Assembly: GCA_041441465.1 (NCBI GenBank)
Contig: JASDSY010000004.1
Span: 45,154-109,153 of the forward strand
From: JASDSY01 sp041441465
Lineage (GTDB): Bacteria; Muiribacteriota; UBA9980
Reading direction: 5' to 3'
DNA length: 64,000 nt
In this document: one piece after another, positions 16,364 through 25,019 of the stretch
Position numbering within the stretch: the first letter of the stretch is position 1
Layout of the letters: every line of letters starts with the position of its first letter
The notes under the pieces: generated by a model
Seen by the model: the letters and a program-made list of their open reading frames with translations, nothing else
What the model was told of the DNA's origin: nothing
Database searches by the model: none
Translations under genes and position numbers: made by a program

Positions 16364-18115
16364 TTAAATTTTGCTCTCCTCATAAAAATTATTTAATTTT
16401 CTGACGGCCATTTTTTTAGGGAAGTAATATATCGAAAAGGTGCCTGCGATAAAAATCGCTGTCATTATTATAAAACCGGCATATTCGATATAATTAAATG
16501 AATATCCGTTAAAATGCCCGAAAAAATAAATATATTCTATTACCGTTTCAAACATCATCAATATTGCCGTATATGCTATGCTTCCGACCATCGATACCAT
16601 GCCGCCGAAACTTGAAGGAATTTCAGAAACCGAGGCGTCGAGCGCCGGAAAAACTATGCCGAGATATACGTTCAAATGGCAGATAAAATAACATAATATA
16701 AAGGTATCGATTCCGGATATCAAAAATATTTTTGGAGTGGCGCCCATCAAAAGATTCGACGCGACGCACAGAAAAATTCCGAATAAGAGCATCGGCAGAA
16801 GGTTTGAGTAAAACTTAAGCCGGAGATACTTTTTCATATCGACCGGCGCGGTTTTTATTATGTAAAATGCCTTTCCTTCAAGGGAAAACATCGGGAATAC
16901 AAATCTTATTGCGTATGACGAAATGACGAAAGCGATCATAGCGTTATTCAAGTAGCCGAACATATCGAGAACGCCTTTTACCAGCGCCTGCGTGGACAGC
17001 GGCAGGAGCTTTACGTTGTAAAGATAAAGCGCTGTTACAGCGAGCATCATGAGGCTCTGCACAAGCATTACCTGCGTCCTGAAAAATGTTTTCAGGTCCT
17101 TGTCGAGTATTGTCGCAAGTTCCGACGGCAGGATTTTAATGAATTTATTATAAAGAAAAATAGCGAAAATTACGAAAGGCTCGAGCGCGAACCTTAACAA
17201 GCCCTGCTTCCGGCCGCTTAAACTTTCCTGCTCTTCCTGGTATTTCAGATAGCAGTCGCGGTAAATAAATATGCCGGTGAAAACGCATAAGCCGAAAATT
17301 AAAGCGGTGAACCCGAATGTGAGAAAGAGCGACTGCATAAAATTATCGTAATTGAGATTGAACCCGGATTTTAAAATGTCTGCCGCCCATGTAGACGGCG
17401 ACCATAAAAAAATAGGGCTGTCAAGGTTTAAGAGATATTTTGCGAGATTTTCGAATTTTTCGGGCGACATCAATTTTTCGGGCTCTAATGCCCTGAACAA
17501 AAATATTAAAAATGCCACGGTGAAAAGCATAAAATAGTAAATTACTTTACGCGCTTGATTTACCGGAAAAATTTTTGAAATTGTAAGAGAAATAAGGCAG
17601 CCGATAGATACGGGAGCTATATAAAAAAACGGGGTTACGAGGAGTATACCGAAAATAAAATAAAGAAACGAACTTTGCGCATAAGAGTTGCTGAATGCGG
17701 CCATTACCGTAACAAAAGGTATGTAAGCGCTTGTCACGGTGAAAAAACTTATCTCGAAAAGCTTGGAAATGAAAATATTTCTATGCGCTAGCGGCATCGA
17801 GAATAAAAGCGGCAGGTCCTTTGCCGTGAACATTACGGACAGTGACGATACCATCGAGCTTAATATGAGCATGCTGAAAAGCGAGAAGGAGATCATGGAC
17901 AAAAGGTAATTTTTTAAAGGGTCAGCCAGCATATATAAGCCGTTTATTTTGTCCAGAAATTTATATACGCCGTAATAAATTCCGCCGAGCGTGGCCGCTA
18001 TAGCTATAAATATAATAAAAACTGTAAATTTGGAAATTCTCTTATAAATATTTTTATAAGAAGCGGTTTTCGGGTAAATTATTTTGAAGATATTTATAAA
18101 ATTTAATTCTGGCAT
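16364..18115 (-). CDS. ABC-2 type exporter permease
   Basis: A 583-residue polytopic membrane protein with about 12 hydrophobic segments in two halves (roughly 30-270 and 330-575), consistent with a large ABC-2 permease or a fused pair of six-helix modules. The loop FTAKDLPLLFSMPLAHRNIF (about 96-115) is a typical cytoplasmic coupling element of this group (the related motif in other exporters is D..LLLSLPIS...I). It is the first gene of a two-gene operon with the ATPase. The substrate is unknown; lipids, drugs or peptides are all possible. Confidence 0.85.
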   Translation of the reverse strand: MPELNFINIFKIIYPKTASYKNIYKRISKFTVFIIFIAIAATLGGIYYGVYKFLDKINGLYMLADPLKNYLLSMISFSLFSMLILSSMVSSLSVMFTAKDLPLLFSMPLAHRNIFISKLFEISFFTVTSAYIPFVTVMAAFSNSYAQSSFLYFIFGILLVTPFFYIAPVSIGCLISLTISKIFPVNQARKVIYYFMLFTVAFLIFLFRALEPEKLMSPEKFENLAKYLLNLDSPIFLWSPSTWAADILKSGFNLNYDNFMQSLFLTFGFTALIFGLCVFTGIFIYRDCYLKYQEEQESLSGRKQGLLRFALEPFVIFAIFLYNKFIKILPSELATILDKDLKTFFRTQVMLVQSLMMLAVTALYLYNVKLLPLSTQALVKGVLDMFGYLNNAMIAFVISSYAIRFVFPMFSLEGKAFYIIKTAPVDMKKYLRLKFYSNLLPMLLFGIFLCVASNLLMGATPKIFLISGIDTFILCYFICHLNVYLGIVFPALDASVSEIPSSFGGMVSMVGSIAYTAILMMFETVIEYIYFFGHFNGYSFNYIEYAGFIIMTAIFIAGTFSIYYFPKKMAVRKLNNFYEESKI

Positions 18116-18176
18116 TTTTCGCTTTTTAGTAGGCTGCTGAAAATTTACATGTAAAATGTGACAGGTTAATTATAAT

Positions 18177-18205
18177 TATAAAAGAGGCGGGCATAAACCC
18201 GCCTC
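18177..18205 (-). terminator. Terminator after the HEAT-repeat gene
   Basis: GAGGCGGG and CCCGCCTC form an 8-bp GC-rich stem with a 6-nt loop. On the minus strand it is followed by TTTTATAATT. Confidence 0.85.
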
Positions 18206-18230
18206 AGTGTAACATATATTTTATTTTAAA

Positions 18231-21200
18231 TTAGAACATCGGTAATTTTATAGGATTCTTTGCGGTGATTTTTTCAAGTGCCACGGTCGCCGCTTTTCTT
18301 ACTGAACTATGCTGATCCATCTGCGCCATCTTGAGCGGTATCATCGCCCTTATATCAGCAATTTCGCCGAGAGCGAACGCCGCTTTTTCGCGGACCGTGC
18401 GGTTTTTGTCACGAAGCAGCATAATAAGCGGTTCTACCGCGATTTTTGACTGCATCTCGCCGAGAATTTCAGCCGCGTTTTCACGCATGTACCTGTTATG
18501 GTCTGAAAGCGCTATCGTTAACGGCTGTTCGGATGACTTGTATTTCAATTTTGAAAGCATCGATGTAGCTTGCATTCTTATATTTTCTTCGTCGTGTTTT
18601 AACGCTTCGATCAGTTGTCTTACGGCCCTTTCGCCGAACGCTTTGATGCTTTCGAACGCTTTATTTCTGATAAGAGAATTTTCAGCGTTTAACGTTTCGA
18701 GAAGCGGTATTATGGCCTTTAAGTCGCCGATCTTACCGAGCGCTTCGACAGCCTGGCGTTTGACATTTTCCGCGGCGTCGCCGAGCGCTTCTATTAACGA
18801 ATCGCATGCGCGTGCGTCGCGTATGTTGCCTAGAGCGTATATCGCGGCCTCGCGGACTTTATCGGAGCTGTCTTTTACAAGCCTCAATAAATGTATCGGT
18901 ACGCGGTCGTCCTTCAATTTACTTATCGAATAAATCGCGCTTATCCTTACATTTTCGGCGCTGTCTTTTAATCCCAGCGTTAACGGCTCGATCGCGCGTG
19001 ATGAATTTAAGCTGCCGAGAACGGTTACGGCACATTCCCTTACGGACTCTGAAACGTCGCGCAATGCTTTAGCGAGCGGGTCAATTATCGAATCGCCGCC
19101 GATTCTGCCGAGCGCGCCGATAACATTCTTTTTGACATTTTCATTCTGATCGTTGATTTGCGACACTAGCGGGTTGATGGACTTCTGGTCGCATAAAACC
19201 CCGAGTGCGTAAGAAGCCGCTTCTTTTACATATGACGACTGTTCGCTTAACAGCCTCTGAAGCATGGACGATACTTTATCGTCTTTTACACGCTTTAACG
19301 CGAATGCGACGTCTTTATAATGTACGTCTGATTTTTCGTCCTTCAATATTTCTATCAGGTTAGATACAGCTTTCGATATACCTATGCGGCCGAGCGCGTA
19401 AACTATCCATTGTTTCGTTTTTACGTCCGAGTTTTTGTAGGCGTTCATAAGCGTATCGACGGTAGTTTCGTCGCCGATCATACCTAAAAGCTCGCAGCAG
19501 TTTTTAGAAACTGAAGGGAATATCTCAAATACGAGCTGTGAACGGCTGTCTTCTGCGTTTAACGATTTTATGTCGCGTTCCGTCAGGGTGCTTATTATTA
19601 TCGAAACTAGGTGTTCGGAAGCGCGCTTATCCTTATAAACATATAAAGTGCGGGCTATTGCGAAGCGGTTCCATGACATAGCTTCTTTCAGTATTACATC
19701 GTCTTCCGATAATTTGCAGATATGCGCGTCGATACTTGTAAGCGCGTCCATTATTACTTTTGTGAAATCTTTCGACGAATGGTCTATTAATTTAATTAAA
19801 GGCATTATCGCTTTGCTGTTGCCGATTTTGCCAAGTATCCTTACGATCTTGTTCTGGAATTCGATATCCTTTTTGTCCCTTATATCGTCGTATATGTCCA
19901 GGCGGTTTAAAAGATTATTTACGGCCATATTGCCGATTTCTATAAGCGCCCACAGCGCTTTTTCCGATACATTTTCGTTCGTGTCGTTAAGGCATTTTAT
20001 TAAAGGTTCGATAGACTGAGGATCGCTGAGTTTGCCGAGGGCTTCTATTGCGCCCGTGCGGACTTTTTCGTTCGGATCGTTTAATATGCTTATTAACGGT
20101 TCGACCGAGTTTTGTGATTTTATCTTTCCGATCGCCCATACGGCTTTTTCGCGGACATCCTCGTTTTTATCGGAAAGTGTTTTTATTAAAGGCGATATAG
20201 AGGCTTCATCGCCGATATTACCGAGCGCGGTCACTATGGCGAGCCTTATGTTGTCTGCGGGATTGCCGATTTCATTTATCATGTATTCTATCGAAAGCGG
20301 GCTTTTGATTTTACCGAGCGCTTCGATCAACGCTAATTTTATATCGTTATTTTCAGTCGGCAGCAGATAACAGAGTTTTTCGACTGATTTTGAAGAGCCG
20401 ATTTCGCCGAGCGCGAAAGCGGACACTTTTTGAAGTTCTTCATAATCAGAGTCTAATTGTTCGATTAACGCGTCAACTGCTTCGTCTGATTGTATTTTTG
20501 AAAGCGCCATACATGCCGCGATTCTTATATTTAATTCAGGATCTTTAAGCATTTCGATAATAGAATCGCGCGCTTCATCGCTTGATATTTTACCGAGCGC
20601 TTCGCATGAAGCGAGTCTTACCTGCGGCGAAAGATCGCGCAGAGTCGTTATCAGCGCGTCAACTGCAGCTGAATCGCTAATATTTCCAAGACTTTTAGCG
20701 GCTATATAGCGTATATCCTCTAATTCGTTGCCGAGCAGTTTAATTAACGGCTGGATCACTTTTGTGCCGCCGATTTGTCCGAGCGCTTCGCACGAACAAT
20801 ATACCAGGTCTACGTCTTTGTGGCGGAGCAGTTTTATCAGTATGTCGGACGCCTGAGGCGAACCAATTTTACCGAGGCATTTTACTATGTTGTAGCATAT
20901 GTCTATGTCGTCGGTTTCAGTCGATAATGCCCTTATCAAAGGTTCGACCGCGAGCGGGCTTTTAATTTTACCGAGCGCTTCGATGACGGTTTCTTTTAAG
21001 TCCTTGCTCGAATGTGAAATGAGTTCTACAAGCGGTATTACGGCTTTTTCATCGCGCATATCGCCGAGTTTCTCAATGTATTCGTGCTTTTCGGACTCGT
21101 CTTCAGTATTTACCGCCAGATCGATTAATTCGTCAACGCTTAGTTTCTTTTCAACTTCGCCAGTTGTTTTTTCAATTTCAATGAATTCTTTTGACTGTAA

Positions 21201-23867
21201 TTTTGTCTCTGATTTCTGCGCCTGGCTTTCCTTAACTTCCGGAGCTTCTTCGATAAAGTCTTCGATTAAGGCTTTTTTGGAAGCAGAGTGATGTTTTTCG
21301 TCATGCGCTTCTTCGGCACGTTGTTTTTCATGCGCAGCATGAGCAGGCTGAGTGATATCGTGTTTTGACTCTGCAGGCGCTGCGTCATTTTCCATAATCT
21401 TGACGTTAACGTCAAATTCAGGTTCAGCTGCTTGTTTTTGCTGCTTTGGTATTTCGATTGCCGCTTCAGGTTCGTGCACCTGAAATTTTGCGGCCGAAAC
21501 TTTCGGCTGCGCCGGTTTTTCCGTTATGTCGAAATCCAATGATACAGCTGGTTTTTCAGTTTTTTTAGAGGCCGGCGGCGCCATGTCGCCAAGAAGGTTA
21601 TCTATTGAAAAATCGCTTGCAGCTGCTCTCTCGACGATTTTTGCGTCCTCTTTTTTTTCTTTGGCTTTCGGCGGCAGAAAGTCCGCGTTTTCATCTTCGA
21701 ATATGGTCGTCGTGTCTTTTATTTCGCCGCTTATTATTTTTTTCCTGTTTTTATTTTCTTCTTTAGGTTTTGAGCTTTCCTGGATTAATTCAGATAATAA
21801 GTCGTCGTTCGGTTCGTCAACGTTCAAGTCTAAATCGCTGCCCAAAAGATCTCCGATTGCTGACTTTTGTTTAGGTTCGGCCGGTTTTGGCTGTGCGTTT
21901 TCTTTGCCTTTAACTGCAGGTGCTCCGCCGAGAAGGTTATCAAGGTCCATTTCTACCGTTGATTTTTCTTCGAAATCGGGTATGTCGAGTTTTGGTTTTG
22001 CCTGCTTTGCGGAAGCGGTTTCAGCTTTAGGCGCCTGTGCCGCTGCAGCCGGTTTAGGTTTGCTTTCGATTAGGCTGTCGAGGTCGAAATCCATTGAAAG
22101 TTCGTCTTTGGCCGCTGGTTTGGCCGGCTCTGATTTGGCGGCTGCAGCTGTTTTTGATGCAGCCGGTTTAGGTTCGGCCATTTCTATTCCGAGATCGCCA
22201 AGGTCGAATTCATCGGATTTTGCCGCCGATTTTTTGTCGGATTTAGTTTCAGTTTTAGCAGGGCCTTTTGACGGCGGAAGGAGGCTGTCCATATCGAATT
22301 CATCGGCAGCGGGTGCCGCTTCTTTTTTAGCTGCTGTTTTTTCTGCAACTGGAGCCGGTTTAGCCGCCGGCTTGCTTTCTATGAGACTGTCGAGATCGAA
22401 GTCCATTGAAAGTTCGTCTTTAGCCGCCGGCTTGGCCGGTTCAGCTTTAGGCGCCTGTGCCGCTGCTTTTGGAGCCGTTTTTTCATCGACCATAAGGTCG
22501 CTTATCAAATCGTCTAAATTATCCGGTTCTTTAGCTATGGCAGCTTTGGCCGGTTCAGCTTTAGACGAGCTTGCAGCCGCTTTAGCCGCCGGCTTGGCGT
22601 CGGTTTTAGGAGCCGGTTTTGTATCGTTTAACAGAAGTCCGGCGAATGGATCGTCGTCATTAGCCGCCGCTTTTGGTTTATCTGCGGCTTTAGTATCGCC
22701 GCCCAAAAGGTCGCCAAGATCAAAATCGTCAGTTTTAGCCGCTTTAACAGGTGCAGGTTTTTCGGCCGGTTTAGCGCCTGCTTTAGGTTTGACTTCTGCC
22801 GTAATTTCAAGTCCGAGATCGCCAAGGTCAAGATCGAGATCCTCTTCGGCTTTCTTGGCCGCCGGTTTAGCTGAGTCATCTTTGGTTTTAGCCGGTTCTT
22901 TTTTAGCCGGCGTTCCCAATAATCCGGCCAAAAGGTCATCGTCGTTTGAAGTATCTATTTTTTTCTCGTCGAGTTCAAGACCGGAACTTAAATCGTCGAG
23001 GCCCGCGAAAATATCGTCGTCTTTTTTAGCCGCCGGTTTGGCAGGCTCAGGTTTAGGCGCGGCCGCGGCCGGTTTTGGAGCTGCAGCCGTCGCTTTTTCA
23101 GCCGGTTTAGCGGTTAATCCAGCGAATGGATCGTCGCCTCCGGATATTCCTAAAAGCTCATTGGTTATGTCTAATTCATCAGGCGCGAGTTCCATTTTTT
23201 TCTTTTCTTTAGTTTCGGCGTGCGGGTCCTCTTTTTTCTTTGTTTTTTCCTCTTCTTTTTTCTTCGCGGCCATTGTTTCCATCAGATTGCCGTCGTCTAT
23301 CTCAAGTTCAAATCCGTCTATTTCTATTTTTTCAATCACTGGTTCTGACGCTGCCGGCTTAGCCGCCGGTTTGGCCGGAGCAGATTTAGCCGCCGGTTTC
23401 GATGAATCGCCGTCTAAAAGATTGCCGAGGTCGAGGTCGTCGAATATGTTGTCTTTAGATTTTGCGTCTGCTTTTTTTGCGCCGGCAGGTTTGGCGTCAA
23501 AATTGTCGAGCTCGGCAAAAATATCGTCGATACCGGATGATTTTCCCTTATCGCCTTTAGGGCTCGAGGACGAAAGATCCTGAAATATGTCGCCTTTATC
23601 GGATTTGCCTTTGGCCGCCGGTTTAGATGCGCCAAGGTCTTTAAAAATCTGGTCATCGTCAAGATTTAGGTCAAAATCCATATCTGAACCGCCTTTTTTT
23701 GCGGCTGTTTTTTTATCCGACTTTATTCCGAGGCTTCCGAGCATATTTTCTAAATCGTCATCGCCGCCGTTTGTATTAGCTGCCGGTTTTAAAGGCGAAT
23801 TACAACCCGAACAAAACGCCGCCTTATCATCGTTCATATCGCCGCATGTTTTGCATTTTTGCGCCAT
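18231..23867 (-). CDS. Giant Zn-ribbon / disordered / HEAT-repeat protein
   Basis: 1878 residues in three parts. Residues 5-22 form a zinc ribbon (Cys5, Cys8, Cys19, Cys22). Residues about 25-900 are low-complexity, rich in Lys-Pro-Ala-Ala and punctuated by many short acidic-hydrophobic modules of the type DLGDLLGG, DLDSLIES or NLLGD. Residues about 910-1870 are a continuous solenoid of HEAT/PBS-lyase-like repeats of about 31 residues, with the recurring AVEPLI..L.D....R..A..ALG.IG pattern, close to 30 copies. No signal peptide or membrane segment, so it is cytoplasmic. HEAT solenoids bind proteins; the linker modules look like repeated docking motifs. It is followed by its own terminator. 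HPr lies 45 bp upstream on the same strand. Function unknown. Confidence 0.85.
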   Translation of the reverse strand: MAQKCKTCGDMNDDKAAFCSGCNSPLKPAANTNGGDDDLENMLGSLGIKSDKKTAAKKGGSDMDFDLNLDDDQIFKDLGASKPAAKGKSDKGDIFQDLSSSSPKGDKGKSSGIDDIFAELDNFDAKPAGAKKADAKSKDNIFDDLDLGNLLDGDSSKPAAKSAPAKPAAKPAASEPVIEKIEIDGFELEIDDGNLMETMAAKKKEEEKTKKKEDPHAETKEKKKMELAPDELDITNELLGISGGDDPFAGLTAKPAEKATAAAPKPAAAAPKPEPAKPAAKKDDDIFAGLDDLSSGLELDEKKIDTSNDDDLLAGLLGTPAKKEPAKTKDDSAKPAAKKAEEDLDLDLGDLGLEITAEVKPKAGAKPAEKPAPVKAAKTDDFDLGDLLGGDTKAADKPKAAANDDDPFAGLLLNDTKPAPKTDAKPAAKAAASSSKAEPAKAAIAKEPDNLDDLISDLMVDEKTAPKAAAQAPKAEPAKPAAKDELSMDFDLDSLIESKPAAKPAPVAEKTAAKKEAAPAADEFDMDSLLPPSKGPAKTETKSDKKSAAKSDEFDLGDLGIEMAEPKPAASKTAAAAKSEPAKPAAKDELSMDFDLDSLIESKPKPAAAAQAPKAETASAKQAKPKLDIPDFEEKSTVEMDLDNLLGGAPAVKGKENAQPKPAEPKQKSAIGDLLGSDLDLNVDEPNDDLLSELIQESSKPKEENKNRKKIISGEIKDTTTIFEDENADFLPPKAKEKKEDAKIVERAAASDFSIDNLLGDMAPPASKKTEKPAVSLDFDITEKPAQPKVSAAKFQVHEPEAAIEIPKQQKQAAEPEFDVNVKIMENDAAPAESKHDITQPAHAAHEKQRAEEAHDEKHHSASKKALIEDFIEEAPEVKESQAQKSETKLQSKEFIEIEKTTGEVEKKLSVDELIDLAVNTEDESEKHEYIEKLGDMRDEKAVIPLVELISHSSKDLKETVIEALGKIKSPLAVEPLIRALSTETDDIDICYNIVKCLGKIGSPQASDILIKLLRHKDVDLVYCSCEALGQIGGTKVIQPLIKLLGNELEDIRYIAAKSLGNISDSAAVDALITTLRDLSPQVRLASCEALGKISSDEARDSIIEMLKDPELNIRIAACMALSKIQSDEAVDALIEQLDSDYEELQKVSAFALGEIGSSKSVEKLCYLLPTENNDIKLALIEALGKIKSPLSIEYMINEIGNPADNIRLAIVTALGNIGDEASISPLIKTLSDKNEDVREKAVWAIGKIKSQNSVEPLISILNDPNEKVRTGAIEALGKLSDPQSIEPLIKCLNDTNENVSEKALWALIEIGNMAVNNLLNRLDIYDDIRDKKDIEFQNKIVRILGKIGNSKAIMPLIKLIDHSSKDFTKVIMDALTSIDAHICKLSEDDVILKEAMSWNRFAIARTLYVYKDKRASEHLVSIIISTLTERDIKSLNAEDSRSQLVFEIFPSVSKNCCELLGMIGDETTVDTLMNAYKNSDVKTKQWIVYALGRIGISKAVSNLIEILKDEKSDVHYKDVAFALKRVKDDKVSSMLQRLLSEQSSYVKEAASYALGVLCDQKSINPLVSQINDQNENVKKNVIGALGRIGGDSIIDPLAKALRDVSESVRECAVTVLGSLNSSRAIEPLTLGLKDSAENVRISAIYSISKLKDDRVPIHLLRLVKDSSDKVREAAIYALGNIRDARACDSLIEALGDAAENVKRQAVEALGKIGDLKAIIPLLETLNAENSLIRNKAFESIKAFGERAVRQLIEALKHDEENIRMQATSMLSKLKYKSSEQPLTIALSDHNRYMRENAAEILGEMQSKIAVEPLIMLLRDKNRTVREKAAFALGEIADIRAMIPLKMAQMDQHSSVRKAATVALEKITAKNPIKLPMF

Positions 23868-23912
23868 ATTTCATCCCGCTCCTGCCATTAAATCAAAATA
23901 TAGAGCCCCCGG

Positions 23913-24200
23913 CTATGCCTGTGCCGGCTCTTCATAGAAATAATTATCGATCAAATTACTCAAATCATTAATAATTTTTTCTTCATCTTCCAAAGATTCG
24001 CCTTTTGCCGATATAATAATTTTTTCTCCCGTTGATGCGCATAACATCATAACTCCGAGTATGCTTTTGCCGTTGACTTCTATTTCATCCTTTTTCACGA
24101 TTATGTGGCACTTTGATTTACTTGCCAATTCGACGAATAAAGTTGCGGGCCGCGCATGCATTCCCGATACGTTTTTAATTGTACATTCTCTTTCGATCAT
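23913..24200 (-). CDS. ptsH: HPr-family phosphocarrier protein
   Basis: 95 residues with the HPr active-site motif GMHARPAT (His15, phosphorylated by enzyme I) and a regulatory Ser46 in GKSILGVM, the site used by HPr kinase. Both sit at canonical positions. No other PTS gene is in the window, so the role could be regulatory rather than sugar uptake. The C-terminus has a short extension, YFYEEPAQA. It is on the same strand as, and 45 bp before, the HEAT-repeat giant, so the two may share a transcript. Confidence 0.9.
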   Translation of the reverse strand: MIERECTIKNVSGMHARPATLFVELASKSKCHIIVKKDEIEVNGKSILGVMMLCASTGEKIIISAKGESLEDEEKIINDLSNLIDNYFYEEPAQA

Positions 24201-24358
24201 AATTTTTAGCCGCTTTCAATTTTTTATGTTGCGATTTGCGATTATTGTTTAACATGATAAGTTAAATATAAAATTATGGGAATATATTATAACTTATTTT
24301 GCAGAGATATTCAAGAATTTATATTAACTGAATTTACGTTATTATGTTAATTTATTTT

Positions 24359-24997
24359 TCAGGCGGGCCATTCGTAAAATAACTCGCTTAATTTGGCGCA
24401 TAAGGCCTTGCCCGCGCATAAATTTACGATTTCTTCCGATACGCGGTCCCAATTTTCTTTTGTGATTAATGTGATTTTAACCCTGTCGTCAAATTGCCTG
24501 TCGGTTATCTTTATAGCTTCTTCGTTTTTTCTTAAATAATTTTCAAGATTTTTAAGGTAGTGATAATCTATTTCGATGCTGCCTTCGAAGCTTTTTTGCA
24601 TCCTGACGATTCCGGCTTCTTTTATAGCTTCGGCGGCCGCTCGTGAGTAAGCCCTTGTAAGCCCGCCGGCGCCTAGCTTGACTCCGCCGAAATATCTTAT
24701 CACGATTATCGTTACGTTAAACAGGCAATTTTGCGTTATGACATTAAGTATAGGCATTCCGGCAGTTCCGGACGGCTCGCCGTCGTCGTTGAACCGCCTG
24801 AAATTAGTTTCTGTTCCGATATTATAAGCATAACAGTGGTGCGTGGCGGCCGGGTATTTTTTCCGCATATCTTCGATTGCGCCAAGCGCGTCTTTTTCCA
24901 GCTCGGTTCTGAAGCATTCCGTTATGAAACGCGATTTTTCTATTACTATTTCGTGCCGAGCGCCTGCTGATTTTATTGTGTTATAAGATTCCAGCAT
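24359..24997 (-). CDS. YigZ/IMPACT family protein
   Basis: UPF0029/IMPACT family. The hallmarks are EKSRFI (20-25), ATHHCYAY (51-58), the NDDGEPSGTAGMPIL block (69-83), and RYFGGVKLGAGGLTRAY (100-116). The C-terminal part has the DUF1949-like ferredoxin fold. At 212 residues it matches bacterial YigZ. The biochemical role in bacteria is unsettled; eukaryotic IMPACT regulates the GCN2 kinase. It starts 22 bp after the stop of the 1899-residue protein, so it is likely the last gene of that operon. Confidence 0.9.
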   Translation of the reverse strand: MLESYNTIKSAGARHEIVIEKSRFITECFRTELEKDALGAIEDMRKKYPAATHHCYAYNIGTETNFRRFNDDGEPSGTAGMPILNVITQNCLFNVTIIVIRYFGGVKLGAGGLTRAYSRAAAEAIKEAGIVRMQKSFEGSIEIDYHYLKNLENYLRKNEEAIKITDRQFDDRVKITLITKENWDRVSEEIVNLCAGKALCAKLSELFYEWPA

Positions 24998-25019
24998 AAA
25001 AATTCCTTGAATTTTATTC

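Noticed and set aside
21526..23583. Long open frame (685 codons) opposite the linker of the HEAT-repeat gene
   Set aside because: It is the mirror of the low-complexity Lys-Pro-Ala-rich region; Ser/Leu-rich composition, no start signal, and the minus-strand frame has a clear protein.
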